DNA of 64,000 nt, from assembly GCA_009767595.1 (NCBI GenBank), contig VSDK01006236.1:28790-92789 (forward strand), in the 5' to 3' direction. The stretch comes from Symbiodinium kawagutii (Eukaryota > Sar > Dinophyceae > Suessiales > Symbiodiniaceae). A program made the translations under genes and the position numbers. This document shows positions 47,883 to 60,557 of the stretch, in pieces. Numbering within the stretch: the stretch's first letter is position 1; the number at the start of each line of letters is the position of its first letter. The notes under the pieces are model-generated. The model was not told where the DNA came from. It searched no databases and saw nothing but the letters and a program-made list of their open reading frames with translations.

Positions 47883-49213
47883 ATGCTGCAGATGTGCTCA
47901 TTTGTCCTCAACCTTTGTTTTGAAACCGTGAGGCATCATGATGAAGCGCTGGATAACTTGTCCAAACCGACTTGGCTAAATGCTGCTAACTTCCCAGGAG
48001 TTTTGGCTTCAAAGGACAACCGTCATTGTCTAGGGGCCCTCATGGGAAAACGCACAACGCCGCCTTCGGGAAGCAGCAGGTCTGCCAAGGCTGCAAAGCA
48101 GGACCTGCAGCTAGGGCCATGGACTACTATGATGGTCGATGCGATCGGGTGGGGGTCTGAGAGCAATCAATGATCATGAGAAACCATTGAGAACATCCAA
48201 ACATCTACCTAGTTGCTCTTGTACATGAAGCTGGAATGGCAGGAATTTGGTGGTTCTAACCTTTCATCATGATGCCCCATATGGGACCTCCTCAGGAACT
48301 TTGATCCCATGAAAGATGAACATCCAGCCAAATTCGTGGTTGAATCGTTTGCGGACGATGGTATCTACGAGCCTTTGAAGACCTGGATTTTGGAGAAGAA
48401 CCCAGGGATCGCACTACCAGGAAATGCCACTATGCCAGTTCATTGGCTGATAGATGGCAAGTTTTTATTTTTGGTCAGTCACACATTCCAAACGGTGCTT
48501 CTACCCAAAAAACCATGTGTTGTATGATAACATATTGAATCATCAGGCGCTAATAGATGCCAAGTTTCATGGGAAATCAATTTACTATCACATGTACTGG
48601 TTTCCGAATACTTTGAGGAGTATCGCCAAACCTCCTAGAAAACCAATGTTTAAATATTCTGGGGCCCAAATTGAAAAAGGTAAAGGGGTACCCTGAAAAG
48701 GTTTGAGGATCCAAACCCAATGTTTTTTTTGAAAGCGGTAGCTTTAAGGGATACTTGATGAGATTCAACAAACAATTATTTACTTGTGGCACCTGGGTTT
48801 TCACACAATATTTACTATATGTTGAGACGTTATGGGGAGCATGTTTGACAAATCTTCGTGAATTCTTGAAATCCAAGGCTGATCTCAGCAAAGCCTCGGG
48901 GGCTTTTGGTGCTAGTGTGTTGGCTTTCAAGTTGGAGAAACCAATGGACGGCTATCCCATTCTTGACGAGTGGATGTCTCTGGCTAGGGATATCTATCAT
49001 GGCGGCTGGGAGCAACACAGGGGCGCTGTGGAGATCCAACCCGTCTCCAATGACTTGGCTGGACAACCTTTGACCTTCAAGTCTGTGATCCCCTCCAAAG
49101 GTTTCAGCCGGGTGTCAGTCCTCCTGTTTGGAGTGTTTTGGACTTACAAGCATGCAGCTGCCATGACCGATGCGCAAGTTGCAGACTTCTTGAGGCCCAA
49201 GGGTTTGAGATGA
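47883..49213 (+). CDS. Unrecognised multi-exon gene of the giant element (after the methyltransferase)
   Basis: Exon-like stretches: about 47998-48175, where one frame gives MGKRTTPPSGSSRSAKAAKQ, a plausible basic start, and another gives a CQGC-containing peptide; about 48295-48456 (acceptor CCTCAG|GAAC; reads MKDEHPAKFVVESF); about 48547-48690 (ambiguous frame); and about 48870-49213 (MDGYPILDEWMSLARDIYHG), which ends in TGA directly before the hairpin array. No domain recognised. It may be the 5' part of the gene that continues after the array or a gene of its own. Confidence 0.5.
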
Positions 49214-49224
49214 AAAGGTTCACC

Positions 49225-50830
49225 CTTTGAGGGGCCAAGTTTCAACATATGAAAGGGTGAGGGTTTCGTTGAAACCCTCGTCCTTTAGCATACACCCCTT
49301 CTATGCCATGATTTCAATACCATTTCCCATCCTGGGGTAGGAAATGGTTCACAAAAGGGAAAAGGGTGAGGGTTTCGTTGAAACCTTCGTCCTTTCAAGA
49401 CGAAGTTTTTGAAGGTTCAAAAGGTCAACCTTTTTGCGTTTTTTGGGGTACTGATGGTCTTGGTTGGGGGTGAGGGTTTGCTCGAAACCCTCGTCCTTTG
49501 GGTTGAAATGGATGGATTCCCAAGAATGAGATAAGGGGAGCTGCTGGGGGGTGAGGGTTTGCTCGAAACCCTCGTCCTTTGGGTTTCTAAAGCAAAAACT
49601 TGCTAAAATGGAGTTCCCAAAAATCCCAGAAAAGTTAAGGGAGACTGTTCACCTGTAACTTTTGGAACTGCTGGGGGGTGAGGGTTTGCTCGAAACCCTC
49701 GTCCTTTGGGTTTCTAAAGCAAAAACTTGCTAAAATGGAGTTCAGAGTTCCCGAAAATCCTAGAAAAGTTAAGGGAAACTGTTCACCTGTAACTTTTGGA
49801 ACTGCTGGGGGGTGAGGGTTTGCTCGAAACCCTCGTCCTTTTGGTTTCTAAAGCACAAACTTGCTAAAATGGAGTTCCCGAAAATCCCCGAAAAGTTAAG
49901 GGAGGCTGTTCACCTGTAACTTCTGGAACTGCTGGGGGGTGAGGGTTTGCTCGAACCCCTCGTCCTTTGGGTTTCTAAAGCAAAAACTTGCTAAAATGGA
50001 GTTCCCGAAAATCCCCGAAAAGTTAAGGGAGGCTGTTCACCTGTAACTTCTGGAACTGCTGGGGGGTGAGGGTTTGCTCGAACCCCTCGTCCTTTGGGTT
50101 TCTAAAGCAAAAACTTGCTAAAATGGAGTTCCCGAAAATCCCCGAAAAGTTAAGGGAGGCTGTTCACCTGTAACTTCTGGAACTGCTGGGGGGTGAGGGT
50201 TTGCTCGAACCCCTCGTCCTTTGGGTTTCTAAAGCAAAAACTTGCTAAAATGGAGTTCCCGAAAATCCCAGAAAAGTTAAGGGGGACTGTTCACCTGTAA
50301 CTTCTCGAACTGCTGGGGGGTGAGGGTTTGCTCGAAACCCTCGTCCTTTTTGTTTCTAAAGCAAAAACTTGTTAAAATGGAGTTCCCGAAAATCCCAGAA
50401 AAGTTAAGGGAGGCTGTTCACCTGTAACTTCTGGAACTGCTGGGGGGTGAGGGTTTGATCAAAACCCTTGTCTTTTTGGTTTCTAAAGCAAAAACTTGCT
50501 AAAATGGAGTTCCCAAAAATCCCAGAAAAGTTAAGGGGGACTGTTCACCTGTAACTTCTGGAACTGCTGGGGGGTGAGGGTTTGATCAAAACCCTTGTCT
50601 TTTTGGTTTCTAAAGCAAAAACTTGCTAAAATGGAGTTCCCGAAAATCCCAGAAAAGTTAAGGGGGACTGTTCACCTGTAACTTCTGGAACTGCTGGGGG
50701 GTGAGGGTTTGATCAAAACCCTTGTCTTTTTGGTTTCTAAAGCAAAAACTTGCTAAAATGGAGTTCCCGAAAATCCCAGAAAAGTTAAGGGAGACTGTTC
50801 ACCTGTAACTTCTGGAACTGCTGGGGAGTC
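49225..50830 (+). repeat. 127-bp tandem array with a palindrome in each unit
   Basis: The word CTGCTGGGG recurs at 49541, 49668, 49802, 49929, 50056, 50183, 50310, 50437, 50564, 50691 and 50818: spacing 127 bp, once 134. Each unit contains GAGGGTTTGCTCGAAACCCT or a variant (loop GATCA in the last units), a stem of about 6-8 bp. Three related palindromes precede the array (about 49259, 49367 and 49469), the first with a 9-bp stem. No long ORF crosses it. It lies between coding blocks of the giant element. Confidence 0.92.
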
Positions 50831-51240
50831 ATGCATAGCAACTCCACAAATAAACAAAGGTCAAATGCTAGTCAGCCACTAGATTCTTCAAACCATGACT
50901 GCGTTACCAACACAAAACCAAACGTCCTCAAAGTGTTGCTGGAGGACGTTTCAACCTATTTTTGCTTGATGCATAGTAACTAAATGCCAGTCATCCACTC
51001 CCTTTTCCGGCCCAAGGTCACATGCCCGCCCTGATGCCAACACACACTGGCAGTGGCAATCATGTTACATGCATTCAAACCTATTATATTCCTTTCGTAG
51101 TAACACACAGAAGTTACATCATCAGATTTGTTTTGGAGAAAACTACCTATAACCCGTGTTGGATTGGGTAGAGCAAAGCCCTTTGCGCATACATATGCAT
51201 CATACATCTGGAAGCAAGCCTCTTTATTCAAGAAAAAACA

Positions 51241-54200
51241 ATGGTTTGGCTCAAAGCTGTCAGCTCAAGGGAGAGCTGTGCTGATTGTGAAATCAAGATA
51301 TGCAAGCAAAAAAAGACGCTCCCCACAACTAAACAAGGTCATCCCGGCAACACATCCAAGATTGTTTGGCCAGTGATCCTGCCTGGAAGTGGCCAACTTG
51401 TTGTGGCTTGCATGGTGTTTTTGTTTCCTCTCCTTGGGAAAGGAATCCCTTTGGTTCCTTTGCTTTTTGCTGCACCAGGGTGCGTTTACTTCTCTCTTCG
51501 TTTGGGTCTATCTGTGCGCCAAAAAAATGTTAGCGTTTGTCAAAGAAAAATGAAGAGGCCTGCTTCTGATAAACATGTGAAATATGTGAACATGCCATAT
51601 GTTTCTTTGCAAATAGCGAATATCAATGATATATTTTAAATCAAGGCTATATCAGAATGTGAGATTCATTGGTTGTGGTAGTTCTAGGTCTTGGGGCCCA
51701 TTCCTGGCCCATGTGCCCAGCCTGTGGTTTCTCCATGTGCTTCTAAGCGCGTCAACCTGAGCTGCTGCAGGTGGCTGAACACGTTGCCAGTGGTGAACGT
51801 GTGCTACCTCCACCTGGACAACCCCGACCTCTACTTGTTCCGTCGGATGCAGCTATCTGAACAGGCTGCATTGAAACAAGCTAGGAACCCTTTGCAGAAA
51901 ACCATGATTTTCAATGCCCGAGCTTTGGCACTCCAGGACAGCCGAGTGCAAAACAAACGAGGTTGTTTGTTGACATAGAAAGTTTCACAGTTTCCACTAA
52001 CAAGGTTAATGTTGGGTTTGCTACGACCATGTTGGGGTGAATGAGATCTTCATTGCAATGGGCCCTATCCCAATCTATTTCAGGCAATCTCGCCAACAAG
52101 TTCCTACAAGGAAAATTTCATGAAAGCGTGCGAAGAGTACAACTCCTTCGGCAGCGCTCCAAGCAACAAGAGAATCCGTGTTGAACAAGCGTTGGCCACA
52201 AAATTGTATGGCCTCAAGGTCAGGGGTTATGAACAAGTGTTCAAAGGTTTTTGAAGTTTTTACTGAAAATGGGTCTGTTCATGATTATCTTTAGGGGGTG
52301 GAAATAAGTCGACAAGTAAATGATAATTATGCGCCATTTTATGGGGAAACATTTTTCAGGGTTTGAGACCAGGTGGGGCTCTCTGATGCAAGTTGGTCGG
52401 CCATTGAGAGGCATTTGCACATCTACAGGATCGAGCGATCAGGTTTGGGGGTTCAAAAAGTAGCATGTAGAACTTACAGGAGACCCTTATCCATCAGCGA
52501 AGGCATAGATTTTCTTAAACAACTGGTGATGTTGACAAACTGTCGGTCAAATTTCTGGCTGGTCAAGTGGTCCATTGCCATCACCATTCATTGATCCCCT
52601 TTCAGCTTTTGGTCGTGAACATCTTCTCTCTGATCGGTGGCTGTTGGGAAGCAATGGAAGGGGAGCTGATGGTGTGTGGCATTCCGTGCTAGAAGTCAGC
52701 AATGAGAAGCAGAACCTCTTTTTGGAACGGGTTTTCTTCCTTCACCAACTAGCTATCAACAGGTCTTCGCCCACAGCAACAACAACTTTGCGGTTGTCAG
52801 CACAACAATGGGATTCTGAAGTTGAGCTAGCGTGTTTGGCTGCTTACATTCTGGAAAAGATGAAGCTTGAACAGAACTCTGAAGGCAACCAGGTGTTTGA
52901 GGACAAGATGTTGCAAGTGTGCCGAACTCGCTTCATGGAAGGGTGCTTGGTCTTAATTCTTGAACTGGAAATGCCCCCCCCCAAAAATTGCTTGATAATG
53001 GTATATTTGGGGGGGCTGAACCACCTTCAAATAAAAGGAACCGTTCGTGATCTAGACATTTTCTTCACCACTGGGAGCCCCAGGGAAGTTTTCCAAAAAA
53101 TGTATTTCAATTTGTTTAAACCTTCTTGGTTGATCTAAGGGACTTTATGGAAGACCTCGGCCTGCACTTGACCTCTGCGGATCCATCATTTGATCACACC
53201 AGCACCCTTATGTGGATCGAATGCAGCCCTGAAAAGAAGGATTCGGACCAAAACGATGTTGCTATGGACACTTGTGAAAAGACAATTTCCAAGTTGGAAT
53301 CCGATCAAAACGACGTAGCATGGCAGGCAGACATTCTCAAGCTGGCCAAGGATGCATCTATGTGTGCAAAAATCCTTCAACAGGCTGCATCCAATGAGCG
53401 AACTGACAGGTTGGCAAAAATCACCCACATCAAGGAGCAGAACAAGATTGGAGCAGCCTTGGTCGCTAGTTTCAGCAAGAAGAACTGCCACCATGTGTCA
53501 ATGGCCAGTGGTGAAGCTGAGGGAGCTCTTTCCGAGGAACCCAGTTTTAAAATTTCAAAACTAGTGACCACGCCATGATGTTTTATTCAACCCAAACCTT
53601 CAGATTATCATAATTGGTTCTGATGTATACATCTTATAATGGATCGATGATGCTAACCTGTGACCATTTCTGATTTTCTGAAACCATTGCTGGTTGTCAG
53701 TTGCAGTGTTCAAGGGCATTAGCTTGGTCTACTTTGGCTCTTGCTCCAAACAACTGGCTGGGTTTCTCCTATCTGTTTTGCACTTTTAGGGGTCAACCGT
53801 CATCCATTAAATCAATGGCAATCCTGTGCGACAACAGCTATGTAGACTTTCCGTGGTCAACAAATGATGGTATCATATGGTATCCTTTGACTACTTCCCC
53901 CACAACTAGTTTGAACCCTGCCCGAGTTGTTCAACATTATTTTGTTGGCAGGCTATGATCACTTCTCCCAATATTTTGCTGGAACCTTCCTATTTTGGAG
54001 CAATGCTTATAGTGGTCAACCTTGCTGCTCAACATTCTTGTGGGCATTAAACCCATTGAAAGGGTATCCTAGCACCACCATATTCTCCAACAACCGCTTT
54101 GAACCCATCCCTTCCTGATAAATATCCAGCATTAATCATTAATCTTGATTATTATGGACATTCCCCCTTCCAACAATTGGTTTGCGCCCTGCAGTTTCTA

Positions 54201-55445
54201 ACCGACGTCTTCTCCCACAGCGGCTTGGCGATCGTTTGGGTTGATATGATGAAAATGGGGCGGGTGCAGAACAAGCAGTTGGATGACTTGTCCAACAAGA
54301 TCAAGAAAATTCTCAATCGAAAAAGCTCCCATACGGTTGCCTTCGTGTTGGCACCTCACTTGGTGAGTTCGAAGACCCTCAACTCATCCATCCGAGGAGA
54401 GATCAGGAGGGGGTTGGAGAAAACAGTTTCGGCCAGGAATAAGTTATGGTGGTTTAATATGAAGTGGTTGAATGATTCTGGGGGTATTCCTATTTCATAA
54501 AACCACCACAGTCACATCGTAAGTCTAAGTGCAAACTGATACCATTCCGTCCATAAGTCATTCTCTCACCACTGCTCCTGAGACGCATCGAAGACAAATT
54601 CGATGCCAAGCAGCTGGCGTCGTATCCGATCTCGCTGAGATGCGAAGTGCCTCCAATGGCAAAGCGGGTTCCCATGCAGTACCCGGGATGGCTTGTTTTC
54701 TCTGACGGCTCGGTGGAGGAAAACCTATGGGCCCCATGCCAGCTCATGATGGACAGGACTTGACCTGGTTTGAAAGCCACCATTACTATTTCAAATCTGG
54801 GTTCGCTGAGCCAGGCTGTTTTGCAGCCTTTCCCATTTTTATTGATAAAGGTTTGTTTCAACATACTTGTTCAACCAGCCTTTTGATCTAAACTTTTTGT
54901 GACTGGTCTGAAAGGTCTTCAATCCACCCCAGGACAACCCGATCCTGTGTGCCGTTTGCTGCGGAGAGCCAGTATGTGGTGCCGACAACTGGGAAGGATG
55001 GCTTACCGTTTGCGAATGAAGGGTCGAGGTGACCTAGCCTAGCAAAATTATGGGCTTATGTCAACTTTTTTCTTCCCAGTAGTTTGGGTGGGGTTTATCA
55101 TCGCAATAAGGCTTACTTCAGAATCTGTAGTCAGCCCAGGTCTATGTCTGATGTTCAGGAAAGTGCTCAGATGCTGGCTGGCAAAGGAATGCCTACTTCA
55201 GTTTTGCAGTCAGTGCTGCACAACGCGCAGTTGCCGTCAAAACTGGTTGGTGTGATCAACCTGTCGCCATACGATGCCCATCTTGAAACTGTTTGTGCAC
55301 ATTGGCAGTTGGAACATGGTCTCGACTCACCTTTGTTGAGAACCTTTTCTGTCAGTGACCAAGCAGATGAAGTCTTTTTCAGCCAACGGGTGCTTGCGAA
55401 CCAGCTGCTTCAGGAGCTGTTCTCAATACTTTTACAGCTCCACTC
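51241..55445 (+). CDS. Exons of a large unrecognised gene of the giant element
   Basis: Exon-like stretches with AG acceptors: 51241-51500; about 51770-51965 (QLSEQAALKQARNPLQKTMI); about 52085-52250 (SSYKENFMKACEEYNSFGSA); about 52370-52500; about 52605-52950 (AFGREHLLSDRWLLGSNG, later LAAYILEKMKLEQNS); about 53130-53575, a helical, Asp/Lys-rich stretch with a repeated SDQNDVA motif; about 54194-54440 (SGLAIVWVDMMKMGRVQNKQ); about 54560-54760 (LLRRIEDKFDAKQLASYPIS); and 55080 to about 55430 (SKLVGVINLSPYDAHLETVC). Frames alternate between exons, as expected with introns. I recognise no family. The exons probably form one protein with those at 55996-58901, but that is inference. Confidence 0.5.
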
Positions 55446-55995
55446 ATAGCTTCAACCGTTAATTTGGCTTCCGGTATGTTCTTCAAAAAATGGTTTCATT
55501 GCCAGGTAAACTACCACAATGTCATGAAATTAAACCATCATGAGCCCAGATCCATTCATAACCCAACCCAAACTACATTTAGCAGGGGTCCACTTTGTGG
55601 AGTTTGTTCCAAGGAAAAGTTTTGGGACTAATGCCAATGCCTACCTGCAAGCCCTGGTTAGGAGTGGAAGAATGGATCACGGCTTTTCCAAGGCCACACG
55701 CAATACCAACCGGAGTTCCAGCAGAACACCGACATGAACCTGCAGGATTTCCCTTTGCGATTTTGCCAGGTGGTGCAGTGCCCAAACTTTTATGAATCAA
55801 AAAAACAAGTTGAACCATTCAGCAAACATACATACCTGAAAGTGCTTGATTCCAAAGTAGGATCTAACATGAGTCATTTTAACAACCTTCGATGAGTACC
55901 CTTGTTGAAGGTACAACATATTTGTGAGTATTAAGTTATACTATCAACAATGGGTTTTGTTAATTACTCACATTCCTGGTGAATGTTGATCACAG

Positions 55996-58901
55996 TTACA
56001 GCCTGCTGGGTGAGGTGACGAAAGATCCTTCAAAGAAAGGGGTAGCTCAACTTTCATTCAGCTTGCCACAGAGCGTACGTGGCCTCTACAGCCGCAACAG
56101 TTTGAAAGCAGAGGAATGGCGTAAGCTCATCCTTGATTTCGATGAAAAGTTTCTTGATCTGGGCAGCTATTTGGATCAGCTGATTGGATTCTGTACCACT
56201 GGGTATGTTTAGCAACAAGGTACTCAAACCTCAAGACTAGATATGAACCTCTCCCCACGATCTCACACTCACACAGAGATTCCCAACCTTGTCCTGCTTC
56301 AGGTTTCGCATCACTGCCACCGAAAACACCGTGGTTGCTCCTGTGCAGCAGCCAGTGCAGGTGATTGAGCCTTGGGCTAACGAGCCCAAGGATTTGACCG
56401 AGCTCTTGGAAAGCTACATCATCGAGAACAAGGTCCCAGCTGGTGCAGCTGGTGCGATGCTCTACTTGACCAAAGCTGAGACACGCTCTGGAGAAAAGAC
56501 TGATCTCATGCATGAACAAAAGAACAAGCTGTTCATGGTTCCTCGTTGCACTTTCATGCTGGAGGGGATGAACTACTTTCCTTCTAACATTCCATCCCTG
56601 GAGGTATGAAAGAACATGTTTTGATGCAGGTCACAGGATAACAGCAGCTCCCATATAATACCAAACCACTTCCTCTCAGCCTGAGGTTGCCCATATGGCC
56701 ATGACTCTGGGTGAGAAGGATGCTGTGATCTCTCATGGAAAAGCCAGCTTCATGAAACAGGAGCGATTGGCCAAGCTTCTACGTGAAGGCTGGAAAAGGG
56801 CAGGAGACTGGGAAGGTGGTACAATCTCTGCGCCATCATCTTCTTGGCATGGGCATGTCGAGTTGATACTACCAGCAACTATGCTGACCCTGTTTCCGTG
56901 TCTTTTGAAGCCATACTGGGTCCCTTTTCCATATCTGTTTGAATCCATATTGGGTCCCTTTTTCATTTGTGTTTGAATCGAAACCCTGTCCCCACCCTTC
57001 AGCATCTCACTTCAAGTGCTACTGCCCCACACGTCCTTGACGCAAAGAGTGCAGCCATGGCGTCCTTGGAGCAGATTTTGGCAAATGCTGGCTTGAAAGC
57101 GGACTGGTGTTGCAAACACATCACAAATAAACACATGTCAAATATTGAAAGAGGCTTCATCAGCACATTGAACATAGCAGGACATTCAGTACATTGTATT
57201 GGTAGTATATGCATTGAATGATTACGGCTAACCAATGATTTGATTACTGCATGGTCGTTAAAGTTGCTAGCGTGTTTCCGTTCCCTCTCTCTCTCTGTCT
57301 TCCTACAGTTGTTGAACTGATATCTTTCATCTCTTTGTTTGCCTGTCTACTTATGATACTTGTTTTCCTTTTTCATTTGATTGTTGACCTTGACACATGC
57401 CTGCTTCTTTGCCTATCTTCTGCCCATGTTTGCGTCTATCTGCCATCTGTTCCTCCATCCATTTGCTGATCTACATGCTGATTGTTCTGCCTGGCTCTTA
57501 TTCCTGTTATCAAGTCTATTGCTGCTACCTCCTTCTTTCTCTTTTTCTGTTGCCTCCAGGACATGGAAAAGTTTTATGAAGCAAGCCCTCAAAGCATTGT
57601 GACGCCACCTGTTCGACAAACTTCCTGGCCGCTTTCTGCTTCTAGTTCCAATGCTTCTTTGTCTCCCGAAGCCTTGCCTTTGAGTTCCAACGCAAACAAA
57701 CGGGACAACCCTCCGTTGGATGATGTTGGCAAGAAGGCATTGGATGCTGAGCTTGAGAAGGCCAAAGACCAGTTGAAAAAGGACAAAGCAGCAGCAAAGG
57801 AAGCAGTGAAATCTTTGAAAGGCTCCTTTAGCAGACCAGGAAAGACGCAGGACACCAAGGATACCAAGGGACGTGGCGGTGGTGGGAAAGGAAAGGGGCG
57901 TGGTCGTGGCCGCAAGGCCAAGGAAGAGGCTAAGGAAGAGGCTAAGGAGAATGAGGCTGACGAGATGGAAGAGCTCGACCGAGGAAGTGATGATGGCCTC
58001 GCCAGCATCCAACAGGAGCTCGACGACATTCAAGATGTCGATGACGAGATGATTGAGGATGATGATGACTGTGAGTCTCATGGGACTTTGTCGGCCGACA
58101 CCGAGGTCATGGGGGCAGCTGGTCCTGCGAAGCCCAGAGGCAGCGCAAGGGCCAAAGCAAAGGCCAAAGTGAAGGCCGCAGCCAAGGCCAAAAGTGTCAA
58201 GAAGAGCTTGACAGAAAAGGAAAAGGCAATGGTTCAAAAGATGAAGGAAAGCAAAGCCAAGCGAAACGCTGACCACAAGAGAAAGATCGCAGAGATCAAT
58301 GCCAAGGCCAAAGCTGCTACTTCCAAGGCTGCTACTTCCAAGGCTGCTACTTCCAAGACTCGTTCCAAAGGTTCAGCTGGGTCTACTCCTAGTGAGGCAT
58401 GTGCTGACAAGCCCTTTGCTGGGAACCTGAGGGCGGAGATGCACAAGTTCATCAAGGCTGAGTCGGCCAAGCTCAAGGAGGGTGGCATGGCTCCAAAGGA
58501 AGCACTTGCAGCTGCCCGTGCAGCGTACCTTTGCTTGTGTAGTCGGTTTTCTGGTGGTTGTTTGCGCAGCTCAATATCTTTTGGTTGCCAGCCCTGGGGC
58601 TCATTATTACGATTCCATCGTACTCAATCAGTTTCAAAATTGTTTTCTTACTTTCATTCTTTTCCACTATTCAAATCCCAGCTACTTATCTCAAGATTCT
58701 CAAGCAACTCCCCGAGAATAGAGAAATGAGAATTGAATTGCCATGTTAACCATAAACAATGATTCAGCAACCGCTGATCTGGTCTTTCAATCAAGTGGGG
58801 CACTGAGGTGGATGGACCATGATGTGCGCAACCACGCTTTCGAAGGCATGAGCAAGAGCGAGCGTGCACGACGACGCTGGAAGCCATCTTCGAAGAAGTG
58901 A
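55996..58901 (+). CDS. Basic Lys/Ala-rich protein with HMG/YABBY-like C-terminal tail
   Basis: Exons 55996-56202, 56303-56603 and 56680 to about 56815, a likely one near 57003, then 57560-58524 and 58796-58901 (stop TGA). Splice phases agree at 56202/56303, 56603/56680 and 58524/58796 (GT-AG). The long exon carries Ser-rich, coiled acidic and Lys/Ala-rich segments (GRGRGRKAKEEAKEEAKENE, three ATSKA units), typical of chromatin or DNA-binding proteins. Its end (MHKFIKAESAKLKEGGMAPK followed by EALAAARAA) resembles the helix seen in HMG/YABBY boxes, and the last exon ends MSKSERARRRW, a tail I associate with many dinoflagellate proteins. Likely nuclear and DNA-binding. The upstream exon ITATENTVVAPVQQ is of unknown function. 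Phase near 57003 is unresolved. Confidence 0.65.
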
Positions 58902-59333
58902 GAGGGGATGTTTTGAGATCCACTGCTGGGCTGCGGTGATGGGAGTTGGGTGATTAATTCCAAGTCCAAATTCTGTTTGACATTTGTGGTTTGCACACCC
59001 ACCCATTTCCTTAGAAGCCTGCAGTGAGAAACGCAAATTTGCTACGAGGGTTCATTTTGGACCCAGCCCATTGCTCTGGGGTTCAGCCTACAATCTGATT
59101 TTGAGTTGAGTTCGCGCTTCGAACTTGAGCTGTGCTTTGGGAAAGGTGCTCACCGGAAAACCTACACCTCTAGCAACTCATTCATGTCACCCTGTCCTGC
59201 CTACTTGCGTCCCAAGAAGTATTGATAACTTTCCTCCGAGACAAGAGATCTTCCATTATCAAACATTATAACCATTATTTCGATGTCCCCTGGGATATTG
59301 TTTCACATTCACTTGGTTCTTGGCTCTTGTCAG

Positions 59334-60209
59334 GTGGCTCTTTGGAGAACACGTGCAATTTCGAGATCAACAACGACCAGGAAACCTTTGTGCTTGAAAT
59401 CCAGGCAGAAGGGAGCAAATCGATGAAGGACAGTGATCCCACAACGCTGCGGTCTCTGATCATGGAGTTGGAGGAGTCGGGGATTGTTGACAGCACTCTG
59501 TGCTGCCATGACCTCTCAAGACTCTCACCTTTGGAAGGCGATGCCCACCAAAAAACATAATAAATTATGAACAAACAAACAAACAAATTAGCTGTATGCC
59601 AAGTTTTTGTTGTTGGATCAGTTCTTGTTAGTTTTGGCTGACTTGTTCATTTCCTGGTTTATCTCTGATACTATTTTTGTCATTCTGTGTCTTTCTCTCT
59701 TTTCTCTCTGGCTGTCACTCTCCATGATTTTGATTATCAAAGGCTTCTTTACCCCTTGAGTAGGTGAAGGTGAGGCTGATGGTTTCGTTGTCAAACCGAA
59801 AGAGAAGAAGGTGACCCTCCAGTGGACACCCATGACATCAAACCTGAAGCATTCCAACATTGCAAGCAGCTTCCCCAACGATGTTCCTTAGCCGTATTTG
59901 TGATTATGTGTGCGCTATGTGACTTTGCTGACTTATCCATGTCTTTCAATTAGTCATCGCGATTTTGACCAAAAACATTTCAAAACACATGATTTCGAAG
60001 GATCGATCCAAAAACACAAAAGGACATAGTCCATGACCATAGCTCCACAAACTCAGGTTCTTTTGGCCAGCCGCACCCTCAAGAGGGCTTGGCGAGTTGG
60101 TTTCAATGAGGCTGACAATGAAGTGGCTCCTCGAAAGCCTCTTTACATGTTCAACGAGCATTTCAAGGGCTTAGAGCTTGCCCAAAATGCTTGTGTGAGG
60201 CTGGTCTAA
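59334..60209 (+). CDS. Additional exons near the right end of the giant element
   Basis: Three coding-like stretches: 59334 to about 59558 (FEINNDQETFVLEIQAEG, acceptor TTGTCAG|GTGG); about 59772-59890 (KPKEKKVTLQWTPMTSNLKH, ends in TAG); and about 60049-60209 (LASRTLKRAWRVGFNEADNE, ends in TAA). A last open stretch, 60240-60554, runs into the right terminal repeat. No family recognised. They may be 3' exons of a separate gene or of the preceding one. Confidence 0.4.
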
Positions 60210-60502
60210 AAAAGATCTAAGCCCAACTTTTGGAAACCTGTGACTTTAGGGCTAGGGGTAAAGCCATGGTCACTTGAAACCAACCTCCGGCTTCAGCAGC
60301 TCAAAAAGATGAGGCCCGCGCTCTTTCCAAGGTGTTGGCACGCGGCTGCCGGTTTGAGCCATGATGGTTGGTGGGTGGCCAGGTCAGTTTGTGGCTTGGG
60401 TGATTTCGGTTGGTGGTGCCCCCAAGATTCGTTTCATGCCATCAGTTCTGCTTTCATTCGTTCCAACCATTTGTTCTTTAAGCTGTCTCTTGCCCAACAT
60501 CT

Positions 60503-60552
60503 CCAACAACCAAACCCAATGAAATCACAACCAAATGAAACGAAATTGCCTT
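60503..60552 (-). repeat. Right terminal inverted repeat of the giant element
   Basis: Reverse-complement partner of the repeat at 38234-38283. Five bases (AAACA, 60553-60557) separate it from the right target duplication. The final element ORF (stop at about 60552-60554) runs into this repeat. Confidence 0.8.
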
Positions 60553-60557
60553 AAACA

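Larger units (their letters stand above)
38234..60557 (+). mobile_element. 22.3-kb giant TIR DNA transposon carrying a C5-MTase and a DUF7869-like gene
   Basis: The segment interrupts a copy of the 94-bp repeat block. Left flank positions match the empty copy at 36453-36890 with a constant offset of 1343. Right flank positions match 36891-37081 and beyond with a constant offset of 23675. The difference, 22,332 bp, equals the element plus one 8-bp target duplication. The ends are inverted repeats of about 50 bp, roughly three quarters identical, and TTAAAAAC is present on both sides. All recognisable genes inside run on the + strand, the first ATG being about 60 bp from the left end. The exact termini are uncertain. 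With an 8-bp duplication the right end carries five extra bases (AAACA) outside the aligned inverted repeat. A 4-bp TTAA duplication is also possible. The superfamily is not assigned. The insertion is well supported; mobility and cargo function are inferred. Confidence 0.87.

Noticed and set aside
49541..50830. CRISPR-like regular repeats
   Set aside because: Units are contiguous 127-bp tandem repeats without unique spacers, in a eukaryotic genome.
57413..58276. Long minus-strand ORF of 287 codons
   Set aside because: It is the shadow of the Lys/Ala-rich + strand exon 57560-58524, which has matching splice phases and a recognisable C-terminal tail.
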